Assembly (NCBI GenBank): GCA_949126835.1
Contig: OX421497.1
Span: forward strand, 3,899,024 to 3,963,023
Reading direction: 5' to 3'
Length of the DNA stretch: 64,000 bases
Origin: Anisus vortex
Lineage: Eukaryota > Mollusca > Gastropoda > Planorbidae
This document shows, piece by piece, positions 18,801 to 28,632 of this stretch; positions within the stretch are counted from its first letter, which is position 1; the number at the start of each line of letters is the position of its first letter. The notes under the pieces are model-generated. The model saw nothing but the letters and a program-made list of their open reading frames with translations. It had not been told where the DNA came from and made no database searches. The translations under genes and the position numbers were made by a program.

Positions 18801-21800
18801 ATTTTATTTGTTTTGTTTCTCAATATTTTACTCAAATTTATGTTGCATTTTATTTTTCCCCCTTTTTTTAAAGCAATCATTCGACCAGAAAACATTTCTA
18901 TCAACTTAACACTAGACGTAAGTAAGACCTGCGCTACTCTGGGTGCTGCGACCCTCTCGGAAAACAAGAAGACGATCACTTTCTCTGAAGGGAAATCCAT
19001 CAACATTTCAAAGTTAAAGACATTTTAGTTTTTTTTTTTTGTTGTTTTTTTTAATACAAATATTTGTTCCATAGAAAAATTATTTGTTTAAATACACAAA
19101 AAATCTAAATATTTTGGCCGCAACTTAATTTATAAAAAAATATTTTAATATGTATTTTCTAAGCCAGTGTTTCCTATAAGTTTTGGCAACGAAATCTTAA
19201 AACTGTCTTTTTTTAGCGAACCCCCCCAAAAAAAGACTAAACATTATTACAGAATGCTCTCTTTCTTTTCTTATAAGTTTACAGACGTTCCTTCTAGATA
19301 GAAGATTATTACGTCCACTAGGCCCAAAACTCCTGCAGGGCGACAGGGATCTGTCAGTGGCAGGGCTAGAACCCGCGACCTGTCAGTTGGTTTTTGGTTG
19401 ACAGTCCGGTGAACTAACCGCTGGACCAGCCGGCTTCGAGTGGAATTCGTGCATGAAATGGGTTGCCTGGAGAAACCAGCAAAAAGCATATGAACAACGC
19501 ATGAGAATCACTGTTCTACTTTATACAACTGAAACTTTGACAAGCCCTTGTCAGATATGAAAATTTGAATATGAATGTAAACTGAATGTAGGAATTATAT
19601 ACAGTTTATGTGGGCACGGCGTCCGCGCGTTCGGCTGGCGTACCGAAGGTCTTGGGTTCTAATCCATGTGCAGGCTAGGATTTTTCCCGGGTCTGGCGGG
19701 TGTCCCTGCGTCTACACAGCTCTGACGGGTACCTGACCTTAGTTGGGGTAACGGCGGCTGTGCATAGTGCTGGTCGCACAATCACCTTTTTATGCAGTGG
19801 CCACAGAAACTGGTGAACTCTGCTTAGCCGGCCTTAACTTGTTTACTTTGAAAATGTTTACATTCGTTTCTTACATGCAGTTCCTGCAAACTGTTACAGT
19901 CAAAGAAAGATTGCACATTTACGAAAGTTACGATGCCTTGCAAAGAACCTGATTTTAAAGTAAGTAAAACATTTCAATTCATTGTGTTTACAATCTATGA
20001 TTGAATAAACGAACATTTGTGGAAAGTGTTTTCTGGAAATAACATGGGGATGAAATAGTCACCTCCCTCGTGTTGAGATGAATGACTGCAGTCATTCCAC
20101 CAAGGTGCACAGGATTAACTTATCGCCATTAAATACACAAAGTTTTACGCAAATATTCTTTTAGTATTCCGTGAAAAATAATTGGTTAATTCATTAATAC
20201 ATGTTCTATATTTAGAATACATTGGTATAATGCTTCCCTTTTTATTAATATTTTTTTAATGTGGAAATATTGAGAGATAATAAATTCCATTCAAGTATCA
20301 GCAGTTATTAGAAAATAAGGAAAACACATGTAGATGTATATTTTACAAATTTTTTCATGCATGGCATTAATCTCAAAGGGGAAAAAATGTTATTAAAGAT
20401 TCATAGAGGTGTTTTTAGTGGGGGGGGGGGGGGGGAGAACTGGACCGTCAGATGACTAAAGGGTCAAGATTACATTTTTAGTAACAGTTTCTTTTTAAAA
20501 CCGACAATAAAATGAAACTATGTATAAGGTAGATAGAAATGTACAAGTACAATCAAAGACATGTATAATGTCATCGGGGTTGTTTCTTTTGTATTTTTCA
20601 TATTGCTTGTTTATATGTTTACATTTATGTCTCCTCTATAGACTCCTAGACTGTTTAACATATCTGAATGAAAGTTAAATATATAATTTGGAAACGTTCT
20701 CTAAAAGAATTTAGTTGTATTACACGAACTATACTTCTTAATTTGTTAATTTAATTTTGAAACAAACGTATTACTAATTATGTTAATGATATTAACTGGA
20801 ACGCCATTAGTAAAATATCCGGAGTGATGTCCCTTCATATAATGCTTTTCAAATTTACGTGTTGTTTGGTCCTTCCGGGTTTTCACCTTAGTTGGAAAAC
20901 TTTTTTTTTATTGTTTCTTAATTATGCGCTCGGGTTTGCATTATGTTTGTTGGCAGCGCTACACAAATGATATTATTATTATTATTATTATTAATTAAGA
21001 TAGTTTAATACAAGTTCTGATTGCGATAATCTGTTACAAGTGTCTTTAGACTGCCGGAAGAGCTGACAAGTCAAGAACAACTTCCTGCCTACGTCTACTC
21101 CCGACAGCGCCCGTGACACTGTGTTGTTGTTTCTTTCAGCTGCGTGTGACCTTGACATTGGCATACACAGACCTGGTGAACGCCGTGCTGGTGGCCAACG
21201 GCACGGATGGCCTTCTTGAGGACGTGGCCGAGCAGCTCCAGATCCCAGCAAGCAGCTCGGGCAACGGGGCCACCGCCGAGGGAGAAGGGTGCTCGACGGG
21301 GACCGCCGGGGCGTTCGACAAAACGCTGGGCGCCGTTTGCAGTACGTTCACTCCATCCCTAACCATGTTGGCAGAATAATATTGAATGTTATTCACCTGT
21401 ACATGGTTGTGTGTGTGTGTGTGAGTAGTGGGGAAGTAGTGAATCTGGGTGTGTGAGTTAGTGTGTAGGTATGTGGGGAGAGCTCTTTCTGTATGCTCTT
21501 CACCTGCTTGGATCACAAAATTAGAATAAACAAAAATTACATACTAGACTACAACTCTAAACAGCAATGTTGGTCTAAAACTTCAATCTCGGCTCTAATG
21601 TTAGACCAATATTAAGCCAATATTATTGCTGTTAGGGAATATACCTAACAAATGACTTGGCCATTGATATTGCAAGGGTGTGCAAAGGATTCCTAGTTTT
21701 ATTTATGGTCATTGAATGAAATCATCTATACACAGTTGCAATGTGTTTCTTTCTGTGCATGAAAATGATGTAAATAATAAACATTGTTTTCAGAAGGTTG

Positions 21801-23596
21801 TATATTATAATTCTTCTGAGATTGCGACTTTCTACAGTAAATTAAAGTACCCGTCGGACCAAATTGATCCATTAGGCCGGTGAAGCAGCGTTCACCAGTT
21901 TCTGTGGCCACTGCATACGAGGGGATGTGTCGCCAGCACAATGCCCAGCCGCCTGTACTTTACTACAACTAACTAATCAGAGCTGGATAGACTCAGGGAC
22001 ACCCTCGAGTTAAGGGGGGGGGGGGAGATCCTAGCCTTCACCAGGATTCGAACCCAGGACCTTTGGTATACCACTGCACCCCCATGACTTTGTACAGTAT
22101 TTCATTTTTGGTTATCCTATTCGTGTTAGCTAGCAAACAGTTGTTTCTGATGTGGCTTGGTAGATGGAGAACAGGGAAACCCGTTGAGGTTCTGCATCAA
22201 GGTTCTGCGAAAGCCTAGATATCATAATACAGGGATCGGCAACCTATGGCACGCGTGCCAGACTTTTGACGATTTTCGATGGCACGCAGAAGACCCCCTC
22301 CCACCCCACACACACAAGCAATTGAAGTTTCTTCTACAAGAAATTAAAATCTGCAGCAGGTTCACTTTCAGACTGTTGGCTCCCTGGATGAATTATAAAT
22401 CCTACTTCGGCACACTATTACCAAAAAGTTGCCGACCTCAATGTAGTCATAATAGACCTACCTTGTTTTTAAGTTTATAAAGAAAAGTTTATTATGTTAG
22501 AGAAATATAATAATACAAAAATCCCTGTGTGTGTTTTTGATATCATGGCTGTATCCGTTCCCAGGGGGTTGCTCGCTGGGCCACTACCTGTCTACCGTCG
22601 GCCGCACTTGTCTGCCCTGCCCGCCCGGGTACTTCGCCGACTCGCCCATGAGTGAACGCTGCCTGGTCTGCCCGGGGATGCCCAAGGAAGAAGACCTCGA
22701 GGCGTGGCAACAGATCAAGGAAAAGGCCGCGGAAAGGGGCACCGACATCTCCACGTGCCCTATGCCGATCATGAGGCCCAGTAAGATGGCGAATAGCACT
22801 ATAGGTACGTGAAGCAAAGCGTTTGTTTATAAACAAAAACTCAAGAGGCTATTCGCACATTGAGCTACAGTAGACGTACCACACCTAAAAAGAAAACAAC
22901 TAATCGTCGACGCCGGTATTCTTCCGTCTACAAGAAAGGACGGGTTTCTGAACATGGTAGTTAAGCTGAACAATCTAACCATTCAGTGGCCAGCCTTTCT
23001 TTGTGAACAATCCAAGCCTTGTGTGGCAAGTCTCTCTCTCTTGGTGAACAGTCCAAGCCTTGAGTGGCAACTCTCGCTTGGTGAACAATCCAAGCCTTGA
23101 GTGGCAACTCTCTCTTGGTGAACAATCCAAGCCTTGAGTGGCAACTCTCTCTTGGTGAACAGTCCAAGCCTTGAGTGGCAAGTCTCTCTCTCTTGGTGAA
23201 CAGTCCAAGCCTTGAGTGGCAACTCTCGCTTGGTGAACAATCCAAGCCTTGAGTGGCAACTCTCTCTTGGTGAACAGTCCAAGCCTTGAGTGGCAACTCT
23301 CTCTTGGTGAACAGTCCAAGCCTTGAGTGGCAACTCTCTCTTGGTGAACAGTCCAAGCCTTGAGTGGCAACTCTCTCTTGGTGAACAGTCCAAGCCTTGA
23401 GTGGCAACTCTCGCTTGGTGAATAGTCCAAGCCTTGAGTGGCAACTCTTGCTTGGTGAACAGTCCAAGCCTTGAGTGGCAACTCTCTCTTGGTGAACAGT
23501 CCAAGCCTTGAGTGGCAACTCTCTCTTGGTAAACAGTCCAAGCCTTGAGTAGCAACTCTCTCTCTCTCTTGGTGAACAGTCCAAGCCTTGAGTGGC

Positions 23597-23633
<37 letters not shown>

Positions 23634-24215
23634 TGAACAGTCCAAGCCTTGAGTGGCAACTCTCTCTCTCTCTTGGTGAACAGTCCAAGCCTTGTGTGGC
23701 AAGTCTCTCTCTCTCTTGGTGAACAGTCCAAGCCTTGTGTGGCAAGTTACTCTCTCTCTTGGTGAACAGTCCAAGCCTTGAGTGGCATCTCTCTCTCTCT
23801 CTCTTGGTGAACAGTCCAAGCCTTGAGTGGCATCTCTCTCTCTCTCTTGGTGAACAGTCCAAGCCTTGAGTGGCAACTCTCTCTTGGTGAACAGTCCAAG
23901 CCTTGAGTGGCAACTCTCTCTTGGTGAACGGTCCAAGCCTTGAGTGGCAACTCTCTCTTGGTGAACAGTCCAAGCTTTGAGTGGCAACTCTCTCTTGGTG
24001 AACAATCCAAGCCTTGAGTGGCAACTCTCTCTTGGTGAACAGTCCAAGCCTTGAGTGGCAACTCTCTCTTGGTGAACAGTCCAAGCCTTGAGTGGCAACT
24101 CTCTCTTGGTGAGCAGTCCAAGCCTTGAGTGGCAAGTCTCTCTCTTGGTGAACAGTCCAAGCCTTGAGTGGCAACTCTCTCTCTCTCTTGGTGAGCAGTC
24201 CAAGCCTTGAGCGGC

Positions 24216-24260
<45 letters not shown>

Positions 24261-24702
24261 TGAGCAGTCCAAGCCTTGATTGGCAACTCTCTCTCTCTCT
24301 CTCTTGATGAGCAGTCCAAGCCTTGAGTGGCAACTCTCTCTCTCTCTCTTGGTGAGCAGTCCAAGCCTTGAGTGGCAACTCTCTCTTGGTGAGCAGTCCA
24401 AGCCTTGAGTGGCAACTCTCTCTCTCTCTCTCTTGGTGAACAGTCCAAGCCTTGAGTGGCAACTCTCTCTTGGTGAACAGTCCAAGCCTTGAGTGGCAAC
24501 TCTCTCTCTCTTGGTGAGCAGTCCAAGCCTTGAGTGGCATCTCTCTCTCTCTTGGTGAACAGTCCAAGCCTTGAGTGGCAACTCTCTCTTGGTGAACAGT
24601 TAAAGCCTTGAGTGGCAACTCTCTCTCTCTCTTGATGAGCAGTCCAAGCCTTGAGTGGCAACTCTCTCTCTCTCTTGGTGAACAGTCCAAGCCTTGAGTG
24701 GC

Positions 24703-24745
<43 letters not shown>

Positions 24746-25286
24746 TGAACAGTCCAAGCCTTGTGTGGCAAGTCTCTCTCTCTCTTGGTGAACAGTCCAA
24801 GCCTTGTGTGGCAAGTTACTCTCTCTCTTGGTGAACAGTCCAAGCCTTGAGTGGCATCTCTCTCTCTCTCTCTCTTGGTGAACAGTCCAAGCCTTGAGTG
24901 GCATCTCTCTCTCTCTTGGTGAGCAGTCCAAGCCTTGAGTGGCAACTCTCTCACTCTCTTGGTGAACAGTCCAAGCCTTGAGTGGCAACTCTCTCTTGGT
25001 GAACGGTCCAAGCCTTGAGTGGCAACTCTCTCTTGGTGAACAGTCCAAGCTTTGAGTGGCAACTCTCTCTTGGTGAACAATCCAAGCCTTGAGTGGCAAC
25101 TCTCTCTTGGTGAACAGTCCAAGCCTTGAGTGGCAACTCTCTCTTGGTGAACAGTCCAAGCCTTGAGTGGCAACTCTCTCTTGGTGAGCAGTCCAAGCCT
25201 TGAGTGGCAAGTCTCTCTCTTGGTGAACAGTCCAAGCCTTGAGTGGCAACTCTCTCTCTTGGTGAGCAGTCCAAGCCTTGAGTGGC

Positions 25287-25321
<35 letters not shown>

Positions 25322-25757
25322 TGAGCAGTCCAAGCCTTGAGTGGCAACTCTCTCTCTCTCTCTTGATGAGCAGTCCAAGCCTTGAGTGGCAACTCTCTCT
25401 CTCTCTTGGTGAGCAGTCCAAGCCTTGAGTGGCAACTCTCTCTTGGTGAGCAGTCCAAGCCTTGAGTGGCAACTCTCTCTCTCTCTCTTGGTGAACAGTC
25501 CAAGCCTTGAGTGGCAACTCTCTCTTGGTGAACAGTCCAAGCCTTGAGTGGCAACTCTCTCTCTCTTGGTGAGCAGTCCAAGCCTTGAGTGGCATCTCTC
25601 TCTCTCTTGGTGAACAGTCCAAGCCTTGAGTGGCAACTCTCTCTTGGTGAACAGTTAAAGCCTTGAGTGGCAACTCTCTCTCTCTCTTGATGAGCAGTCC
25701 AAGCCTTGAGTGGCAACTCTCTCTCTCTCTTGGTGAACAGTCCAAGCCTTGAGTGGC

Positions 25758-25826
<69 letters not shown>

Positions 25827-26651
25827 TGAGCAGTCCAAGCCTTGAGTGGCAACTCTCTCTCTCTCTTGGTGAGCAGTCCAAGCCTTGAGTGGCAACTCTC
25901 TCACTCTCTTGGTGAGCAGTCCAAGCCTTGAGTGGCAACTCTCTCTCTCTTGGTGAGCAGTCCAAGCCTTGAGTGGCAACTCTCTCTTGGTGAACAGTCC
26001 AAGCCTTGAGTGGCAACTCTCTCTTGGTGAACAGTCCAAGCCTTGAGTGGCAACTCTCTCTTGGTGAACAGTCCAAGCCTTGAGTGGCAACTCTCTCTTG
26101 GTGAACAGTCCAAGCCTTGAGTGGCAACTCTCTTTCTCTCTTGGTGAACAGTCCAAACGGCGCGGTGCTATCAGAGAAGGGGCACACAAAGCAGAGGAAT
26201 GCAGGATATTAGAGTTGTCCGAAATAAAAGGGAAAGATTGACAATATGGCAGAAAACTTTTACACACGAAATGCAAGAAAGACTGGCCACTGAATCTATA
26301 GATACACACATTAATCTATCTTTTTACTAATCTTATAAATCTATCTATCAATCTATCTTTCTATTTATATATATATATACATCTATTAAATAATTAATCT
26401 ATCTATCAATTTATTTGTCTGCCTATCTTTTTCTTTCTTTCTCAATCAATCTATCCATCTACCTAGCTAGCCTATTTATCCAGCCACTTATCTACCCATC
26501 TGTTTTATCCCCCCCCCCCTCTATTGCTTTAGCTGTTGGGCAAGCTATGAATGGAGGCTGCTGGATGGAGGCCAAGGTCACTCTGACGCTCACGCTAGGC
26601 TGTTTGTTGTCGGTGATAATCTCACACGTGAACGAACACATTCAAGCGTGA
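14078..26651 (+). CDS. gene B: SVEP1-like secreted or membrane-anchored protein, 7 exons
   Basis: Spliced plus-strand paralogue of gene A. Exons 14078-14192, 16410-16601, 18874-19012, 19881-19959, 21140-21341, 22565-22804 and 26533-26651 total 1086 nt (361 aa plus stop), with phases 1,1,2,0,1,1 as in gene A. Order: signal peptide (hydrophobic FFICLVSAVTA), sushi (cysteines 42, 68, 86, 101; Trp93), middle region, and GCC2_GCC3 module (GCSLGHYLS then CLPCPPGYFAD). The last exon gives a hydrophobic stretch (338-353) and eight more residues, with no cytoplasmic domain. Exon 4 is only 79 nt against 145 in gene A and was found by phase and acceptor. The exon 3 donor (GTTAAA) is weak. The C-terminus may be a GPI-type or short membrane anchor, or a tail exon may have been lost or missed. 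Function is unknown. Confidence 0.8.
14210..14510 (-). mobile_element. SINE-A copy with partial internal duplication
   Basis: TGTGTGGCCAGCACAATGCC appears twice in related form (14263 and 14354), followed by ACTAGGATTCGAATCCGGGA and a degenerate tRNA-like head. In gene B intron 1. Confidence 0.7.
14720..15815 (+). pseudogene. CR1-like LINE, 3' half, with (ATT)n tail
   Basis: It reads FYADDTQLY (reverse-transcriptase active-site motif) at about 14735-14760. An open frame to 15588 follows with SRIDYCNALLAGLP, LHWLPVKARIEYK and PKVWNQLP. The 3' end is GTTTGTTGGCAGCGCTATAC followed by ATT repeats at 15780-15812. Upstream coding is absent, so it is 5'-truncated, but the last 243 codons of the C-terminal part are uninterrupted. 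Gene B intron 1. Confidence 0.9.
15845..16120. repeat. 26-bp minisatellite
   Basis: About nine units of GGCTAGTTAGTTATGGTCAG plus TAAGAT. Flanking TTAG/CTAG-rich DNA (14590-14700, 16120-16270) is related low-complexity sequence. Confidence 0.9.
16262..16350 (-). mobile_element. LINE 3' end, solo
   Basis: In reverse, the same GCGCTCTGAGC and TTGGCAGCGCTATACAAAT end with a short ATT tail as the LINE at 14720-15815. It lies 60 bp upstream of gene B exon 2. Confidence 0.75.
16410..16601 (+). CDS. gene B exon 2: sushi/CCP module
   Basis: 192 nt, the same length and phase as gene A exon 2. Cysteines spaced 26, 18 and 15, with the shared ending [12 protein letters not shown]-rich compared with the flanking introns. 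Donor GTGAGT. Confidence 0.87.
16660..17617. repeat. 39/38-bp minisatellite in gene B intron 2
   Basis: About 24 units containing GATTTATGTTGGGCCATGAT. Units up to about 17115 have GGGGGCC and are mostly 39 bp, which keeps frames open on both strands. Units from about 17120 have one G fewer and are 38 bp. The frames of 120-159 codons are artefacts. Confidence 0.97.
17697..17912. mobile_element. hAT MITE remnant
   Basis: GGGTTAGGCAACC, GGCACGC and a body with GAATTAGAAATCCT matching 22230-22446, ending near GCAGACCTCTG. Both termini are mutated. Confidence 0.6.
18295..18540 (-). mobile_element. SINE-A copy
   Basis: Reverse copy from CACGTCGGACCAAACTGACC to the degenerate head GAACGCGTGCCCC. 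In gene B intron 2. Confidence 0.75.
18874..19012 (+). CDS. gene B exon 3: middle region
   Basis: 139 nt against 136 in gene A. Shared features: PxNIS near the start, a cysteine after about 14 residues, and GKS-x-x-x-SK at the end. The donor is GTTAAA. Reading past it gives a stop six codons later, but exon 4 then fits at the correct phase. Confidence 0.68.
19264..19440 (-). mobile_element. SINE-B copy (tRNA-derived)
   Basis: In reverse it begins GCCGGCTGGTCCAGCGGTTA (A-box-like) and has GCGGGTTCTAGCCC (B-box-like). It ends in GGAACGTCTGTAAACTTATA. Same family as 53168-53336 and 54372-54550. Confidence 0.75.
19613..19850 (+). mobile_element. SINE-A copy ending 30 bp before gene B exon 4
   Basis: Forward copy, head GTGGGCACGGCGTCCGCGCG, then GTTCTAATCC, CATAGTGCTGGTCG and a truncated tail. 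The acceptor of exon 4 is at 19880, so the SINE forms most of the upstream intron boundary. Confidence 0.8.
19881..19959 (+). CDS. gene B exon 4: short middle-region exon
   Basis: Follows CATGCAG, ends at GTAAGT, phase 2 in and phase 0 out exactly as gene A exon 4. It encodes NSCKLLQSKKDC, then MPC, matching the C-x-LL, C and M-x-C spacing of the gene A exon. It is 22 codons shorter than in gene A. It has no ATG-initiated frame of its own. Confidence 0.65.
20880..20995 (+). mobile_element. LINE 3' end, solo
   Basis: GTTTGTTGGCAGCGCTACAC followed by ATT repeats matches the 3' end of 14720-15815. The rest of gene B intron 4 (19960-21139) shows only AT-rich sequence. Confidence 0.7.
21140..21341 (+). 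CDS. gene B exon 5: middle region
   Basis: 202 nt, acceptor TTTCAG, donor GTACGT, phase 0 to 1 like gene A exon 5. It encodes a segment that begins LRVTLTLAYT, contains two cysteines and ends GAVC. Little residue identity with gene A beyond the cysteines and the beta-strand-like start. Confidence 0.75.
21840..22090 (-). mobile_element. SINE-A copy
   Basis: Reverse copy, CCCGTCGGACCAAATTGATC to CACCAGGATTCGAACCCAGG, with a poly-G run near 22015. In gene B intron 5. Confidence 0.78.
22230..22446. mobile_element. hAT MITE, TSD TCATAATA
   Basis: Starts CAGGGATCGGCAACC and runs to a mutated GCCGACCTCAATGTAG. An 8-bp direct repeat TCATAATA lies at 22222-22229 and 22447-22454. It ends 118 bp before gene B exon 6. 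Confidence 0.7.
22565..22804 (+). CDS. gene B exon 6: ephrin-receptor-like (GCC2_GCC3) module
   Basis: 240 nt, phase 1 at both ends, donor GTACGT. GCSLGHYLS, CLPCPPGYFA, MSERC and VCPG form the conserved cysteine core. A charged, probably helical linker follows and then a last cysteine and an N-x-S/T site. GC-rich. Confidence 0.86.
22980..26155. repeat. 37-bp minisatellite with variable CT runs, 3.2 kb
   Basis: Unit CAAGCCTTGAGTGGCAACTC plus TCTCTTGGTGAACAGTC, with CT expansions up to about 70 bp and AACAGTC/AGCAGTC variants. All three minus-strand frames lack stops, which yields a 1070-codon open frame that is not a gene. A higher-order duplication of about 1.06 kb is visible. It fills gene B intron 6. 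Confidence 0.98.
26300..26500. repeat. CTAT/CATC-rich low-complexity DNA
   Basis: Imperfect ATCTATCTATC and TTTCTTTCT runs just before gene B exon 7. Confidence 0.8.
26533..26651 (+). CDS. gene B exon 7: hydrophobic C-terminus
   Basis: Acceptor TTGCTTTAG, phase 1, then AVGQAMNGGCWMEAK, a hydrophobic VTLTLTLGCLLSVIIS and a short polar end before TGA. It aligns in position with gene A exon 7, which starts AM and carries the membrane helix, but lacks that exon's phase-2 GTAAGT donor. ATTAAA at about 26811 is a possible polyadenylation signal. Confidence 0.65.
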
Positions 26652-28352
26652 CACAACACATCCCAACCCTTCTCTCTTTATATTCCGCGGTAAACCGCAG
26701 ACTAACATTCAGAGTGCGCATGTCTCGTTTCGAAATGGTTTTACCGGAAATACCCGTGTTCGATAATTAGAACAAAAAACCGTTTTCGAGTGAGAGGCCT
26801 ATAGGTCCCATTAAAATTTGTTTATGCATTAAATGCATAAAAAATTGTTAGAATCTACAACAGTTATACATTTGTTAGACATTTTTCATAGCCTTATTTT
26901 TGGTCTAAATGTGTTAAACATTTGCTATAGGCTTCATTTTTAAAAAATTAATTATTTATATATTTGTTAAACAATCTTTAGCCATTTCTTGGCCGGTTCT
27001 GATTAGTTTATGTACTTCAATCCTAGTGTTGGGCTCGGCCATATGGCGAGACAGCTCCTCTTCTTTCGTTTTGGGGATATTGGCCGACAGCCAATGGGAA
27101 TAGATTTTTGCATGTGTTATCTAACAAGGTAACATCCACTTTGAAAGTCCGGTCAGGCCCGAACTGCTTGTCCAGCAGTCAGGTCCTTCCAACCTTCGTT
27201 TACTTTCATATATCTCGTGGTTGGGAGTTTTCAAATCTGTAGAAATACTAAGCTTCTTTTGGGGGATTTATGATTAGAGCCTCCATTATTGAATTCATGG
27301 GAGCTATATAGGCCTCGGGGCCGCTCAATTTTAGATGACGAGTCCCTCCTCCGAATCTTTGTTTCTATCCCAAAGGAGACCATTGCCATGGTCATTCACA
27401 ATGGGATTTAAATATTTGTTACACAATTGTTAAACTTTTGTAAGACATTCGTTTTTGTCATTTGTTATAAATCAAATTTACATTATTTGTTATACAAATT
27501 GTAAATGATTTTTTCATAGTTGGTTTATAGCCTTACTTACGAATGTAGAACATTAAAAAATATAATGTAACTATTTAAAAAGCCTAGCGCTATCTCCTTA
27601 CATTACACGGCGGCTGTAGAAAACATGACAGAAACGTATACAAGTACATACAGACATAGATCTAGATATAGATATACATGCAGACATTTTGTTCTTTATG
27701 TAAACACGGAATTTCCTAATCCATCTTAAAACGAGCGCGTGCATTCTGCAATGTTCTGTAAAGATAATTAAACATGTTGTTGTTTTCTTTAATGTTGTTA
27801 ATTATTATTGTTTGTTAATTTCTTCGTTCGTAAAGGTTGTTTTTAATAATAACTGTTACCAGGTATAAATTGGCTGAGAAAGATATTTGTGACCGCTTGG
27901 AAAGCTAGCAGACGATAAGTTCTACGATTTTTTAACATGCTATTTAACTTCCTTGCGGCCATATTGGATCATAATTTGTATTAACATTTTCATCACCGCC
28001 AATATTTTTAAGGCCCGTTTAACACGAATTCTAGATGTACAGCATTATTAACATTATTTTTATGTGCGCTTACTTGTCAATTTTCCGTTTCCAAAAAAAA
28101 AGTTTGTTTAGTTCAATTTATTAAATTTTAGAGGCTTTTATATTTAAAAAAACAAAAACAACGACGGGCATTTTAAAAAGTGTGCCAATGCAGCCATTTC
28201 CGGTAACCATTTCAAAATGAAATCAAACATTTCGTATCACCTACCTAAAGAGGCTATGGTTTCCGAGCCCATTTCGAATGATGATGGTAGCCTATGTTCA
28301 TCCCAGCTGCCCCCCCCCCTAATAGATTAAACAACCAAAGTAGATACAAGAC
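26652..28352. other. intergenic, no gene seen
   Basis: AT-rich sequence. A GC-richer block at about 27030-27400 looks like an old repeat but could not be assigned. No splice-supported coding or RNA gene was found. Confidence 0.6.
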
Positions 28353-28563
28353 CAAGGGTCGGAAACCTTTCTGATAACAATGTGCCAAAGTAGGATTTCT
28401 AATTCATTCGGCGTGCCAACAGTCTAAGAGTCACCCTGCTCTAGCACTCAATTTATTTTAGAAAATACTTCTTTTTTTTTATTTTGAAGGCCGCTTCCAC
28501 GTGCCATTGAAAATCCATCGGCGTGCCAAGTCTGGCACGCGTGCCATGGGTTGCCGACCCTTG
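28353..28563. mobile_element. hAT MITE (Buster-type), 211 bp
   Basis: Termini CAAGGGTCGGAAACC and GGTTGCCGACCCTTG. Flanked by TACAAGAC and TACTAGAC, a 7/8 target duplication. Body shared with 2837-3036. Confidence 0.85.
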
Positions 28564-28632
28564 TACTAGACTAGTGTTCTGGAAAGTCCAGGCGATTCTA
28601 TTGTGATTTACTTTCCCCCTCTTGATTACAAG

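Noticed and set aside
22975..26187. 1070-codon open frame on the minus strand
   Set aside because: It reads a 37-bp tandem repeat through all three frames in turn; the other two minus frames are open too. It lies in an intron of gene B and has no domain beyond the repeat.
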